DNA of 6,921 nt from CAYXXZ01 sp964469165 (GTDB lineage Bacteria; Pseudomonadota; Gammaproteobacteria; Pseudomonadales; Porticoccaceae), in the NCBI GenBank assembly GCA_964469165.1, contig CAYXXZ010000129.1:1-6921 (forward strand). The letters run 5' to 3'. This document shows, one piece after another, positions 5,988-6,921 of the stretch (position 1 is the first letter of the stretch; the number at the start of each line of letters is the position of its first letter). The notes beneath the pieces are model-generated. The model ran no database searches, was not told the origin of the DNA, and was given only the letters and a program-made list of their open reading frames with translations. A program made the translations under genes and the position numbers.

Positions 5988-6236
5988 TCAGATGCGCTGC
6001 TTGAGACGGCGATTCTCGGCGCGCAGGCGCACGATCATCGGCAGGCTGGAGAGGATACCGGCAAATACTCCCGCTGCCAGCGCCAGGAGCAAGCCAAACC
6101 CGAGCGGAATTTCTCCCAGGGGAAATCCGAGCAGACTCAACGCGACGGCTTGCGGATTGTCCTGGGCGACCCACAGGCCGATGAATATGCAGAATATGAC
6201 CATCAGGATCATGAAGATTCTTTTCAATTGCTTCAT
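5988..6236 (-). CDS. lapA: LapA-domain (DUF1049) inner-membrane protein
   Basis: Complete 82-residue membrane protein of the LapA (YciS) family. Two transmembrane helices are evident, about 6-24 (IFMILMVIFCIFIGLWVA) and about 45-66 (LGFGLLLALAAGVFAGIL). Between them is the family-typical AQDNPQAVALSLLGFPLGEIPL. A charged C-terminal tail (RLRAENRRLKQRI) can form a short coiled coil in the cytoplasm. In E. coli LapA works with LapB in controlling lipopolysaccharide synthesis through LpxC turnover. The start is supported by GGGAG about eight bases before the ATG. pyrF follows after 17 bases. lapB, which in E. coli sits directly between these two genes, is not here. A copy of the dispersed repeat lies in its upstream region. 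Confidence 0.88.
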   Translation of the reverse strand: MKQLKRIFMILMVIFCIFIGLWVAQDNPQAVALSLLGFPLGEIPLGFGLLLALAAGVFAGILSSLPMIVRLRAENRRLKQRI

Positions 6237-6299
6237 TTCGCATCTCCCGCTGTTGGATTTTTTCGGCCTGTGTCTGGCCGGGCTCGGTATTTCTGAGCG

Positions 6300-6398
6300 A
6301 GCTGTAAGCCGTAAGCTTCAAGCAGGGGCTCTGAAAGAACGGCGTTCTGCCAACGCTTAACTTGCAGCTCAACTGCAGCCCGCCGCCGATATTTCTGA
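6300..6398 (+). repeat. Dispersed palindromic repeat, copy 2 (intact)
   Basis: About 99 bases, matching 2279-2342 plus 2517-2554. The left arm AGCTGTAAG (6300-6308) pairs with CTTGCAGCT (6361-6369) with one G-U, and TAAGC (6312-6316) pairs with GCTTA (6355-6359), giving an imperfect hairpin with a roughly 38-base loop. It also starts with heptamers of the TAAG type. It lies between the ihfB terminator and lapA. TATTTCTGA at its right end (6390-6398) is also found just to its left (6288-6296). Non-coding. Confidence 0.7.
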
Positions 6399-6418
6399 AT
6401 CACAAGTAAAAATAGCCT

Positions 6419-6449
6419 AAAAAAAATGGCAAGGGATCACCTTGCCATT
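6419..6449 (-). terminator. Rho-independent terminator after ihfB
   Basis: The arms at 6425-6434 and 6440-6449 are perfectly complementary over ten bases (AATGGCAAGG with CCTTGCCATT) around a five-base loop. On the minus strand this is followed by a run of eight Ts (6419-6426 as As, the last two also part of the stem). It begins 23 bases after the ihfB stop. It separates rpsA-ihfB from lapA-pyrF-comEA. Confidence 0.92.
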
Positions 6450-6471
6450 CCGGTTTCCTGCTCAGGCTGCA

Positions 6472-6768
6472 TCACTGTTCAGCATGCAGACTGTTGTTGA
6501 CCCTGTCCTTGAGATCCTTGCCTGGCTTGAAATAGGGAACGTATTTTCCCGTCAACTCCACGGAATCACCGGTCTTGGGATTTCTCCCGGTACGCGGTGC
6601 GCGGTAGTGGAGACAGAAACTGCCGAACCCTCGAATCTCGATACGCTGGTTGTGCACAAGCGCCTGAGTCATCTTCTCCAGAATCATCTTTACCGCGAGT
6701 TCCACATCCCGCGGGGGAAGCTGTTCCTGCTGCAGGGCAATTCTTTCAATCAACTCTGACTTGGTCAT
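6472..6768 (-). CDS. ihfB: Integration host factor subunit beta
   Basis: Complete 98-residue IHF-beta, which pairs with IHF-alpha to bind and sharply bend DNA in replication, recombination and transcription. The start MTKSELIERIA and the body RIEIRGFGSF (42-51), APRTGRNPKTG (57-67) and GKYVPYFKPGK (74-84) are characteristic. Pro64, which intercalates at the DNA kink, and the specificity residues Arg42, Glu44 and Arg46 are at the E. coli IhfB positions. This distinguishes it from HU and from IHF-alpha. The C-terminus (NNSLHAEQ) is a few residues longer than in E. coli. The SD is weak (ACAGG region). It follows rpsA by 54 bases, the standard gammaproteobacterial order, and ends in its own terminator. 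Confidence 0.97.
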   Translation of the reverse strand: MTKSELIERIALQQEQLPPRDVELAVKMILEKMTQALVHNQRIEIRGFGSFCLHYRAPRTGRNPKTGDSVELTGKYVPYFKPGKDLKDRVNNSLHAEQ

Positions 6769-6791
6769 AACAGATCATGCCTGTCGGGAAT

Positions 6792-6813
6792 GGCGGGCAG
6801 CAAGCTGCCCGCC
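6792..6813 (-). promoter_or_regulatory. Strong hairpin between rpsA and ihfB
   Basis: GGCGGGCAG (6792-6800) and CTGCCCGCC (6805-6813) form a perfect nine-base GC-rich stem with a four-base loop. No T-run follows on either strand, so it is not a standard intrinsic terminator. It may protect or process the rpsA mRNA 3' end, or reduce read-through into ihfB. Confidence 0.6.
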
Positions 6814-6822
6814 CCAGGGTTG

Positions 6823-6921
6823 TTATTTGTCGCGTCCTTCCATTTGCGCCTTGATCAGGTCGCCAATGGTGGTGGGTGCGATGGCTTCCGCTTCCTGCTT
6901 GCGCAGATCGCGTACAGCGGC
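6823..6921 (-). CDS. rpsA: 30S ribosomal protein S1, C-terminal fragment
   Basis: Only the last 32 codons and the TAA stop are in the window; the gene continues past the right edge. The visible end reads AAVRDLRKQEAEAIA followed by TTIGDLIKAQMEGRDK. The TTIGDLIKAQ tail is typical of S1 from pseudomonad-like gammaproteobacteria, following the last S1 RNA-binding domain. Its position directly upstream of ihfB matches the conserved rpsA-ihfB order. S1 binds mRNA on the small ribosomal subunit and helps start translation. Confidence 0.85.
   Translation of the reverse strand, partial: AAVRDLRKQEAEAIAPTTIGDLIKAQMEGRDK

Noticed and set aside
6258..6280. Hairpin CGGCC/GGCCG with a T-run upstream of lapA as a terminator
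   Set aside because: The Ts precede the stem on the plus strand, so neither strand has the stem-then-T order. The stem is also only five bases.
5263..6372. A 369-residue open frame extending pyrF upstream
   Set aside because: The extra 134 residues overlap lapA on the same strand and have no PyrF-like content. A strong SD and the GTG at 5970 give a protein of normal length.

Overview
The window looks like a scaffold piece from a marine-type gammaproteobacterium. The right half carries the conserved minus-strand run rpsA – ihfB – lapA – pyrF – comEA. The left half carries a TonB-dependent receptor of the type expanded in Halieaceae, Spongiibacteraceae and sphingomonads, and a pair of acyl-CoA dehydrogenases. 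The order-level guess is inference from gene content and protein style; no 16S or other decisive marker is present.

Layout. Bases 26-2203 (+) encode a complete 725-residue TonB-dependent outer-membrane receptor, followed by a strong intrinsic terminator (2231-2267). Bases 2268-2607 are a convergent, gene-free interval made largely of repeats: a heptamer array, one copy of a dispersed palindromic repeat, and an inverted REP pair (REPIN) that appears to have landed inside that copy. Bases 2608-3795 (-) and 3850-4785 (-) are two acyl-CoA dehydrogenase genes. The upstream one runs into a 100-N assembly gap (4786-4885) and lacks its N-terminus. After the gap come comEA (4887-5207), pyrF (5263-5970), lapA (5988-6236), a 235-bp interval with the second copy of the dispersed repeat and the ihfB terminator, ihfB (6472-6768) and the last 32 codons of rpsA (6823-6921), all on the minus strand.

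How the genes work together. The receptor imports a substrate that cannot be named. The two dehydrogenases look like the two subunits of one alpha2beta2-type enzyme: one keeps a candidate catalytic glutamate and the other lacks a glutamate at both known positions. This is the arrangement known for enzymes that oxidise bulky acyl-CoA side chains such as those of steroids. The receptor and dehydrogenases are convergent, so a shared pathway is only a guess. The right-hand cluster is housekeeping: translation (S1), DNA architecture (IHF), envelope/LPS control (LapA), pyrimidine synthesis (PyrF) and a secreted DNA-binding HhH protein (ComEA). lapB, which normally lies between lapA and pyrF, is absent from that position.

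No wholly new system is evident. The most unusual observations are the repeat-in-repeat structure at 2279-2554 (compared with 6300-6398), the complementary active-site residues of the dehydrogenase pair, and the missing lapB.
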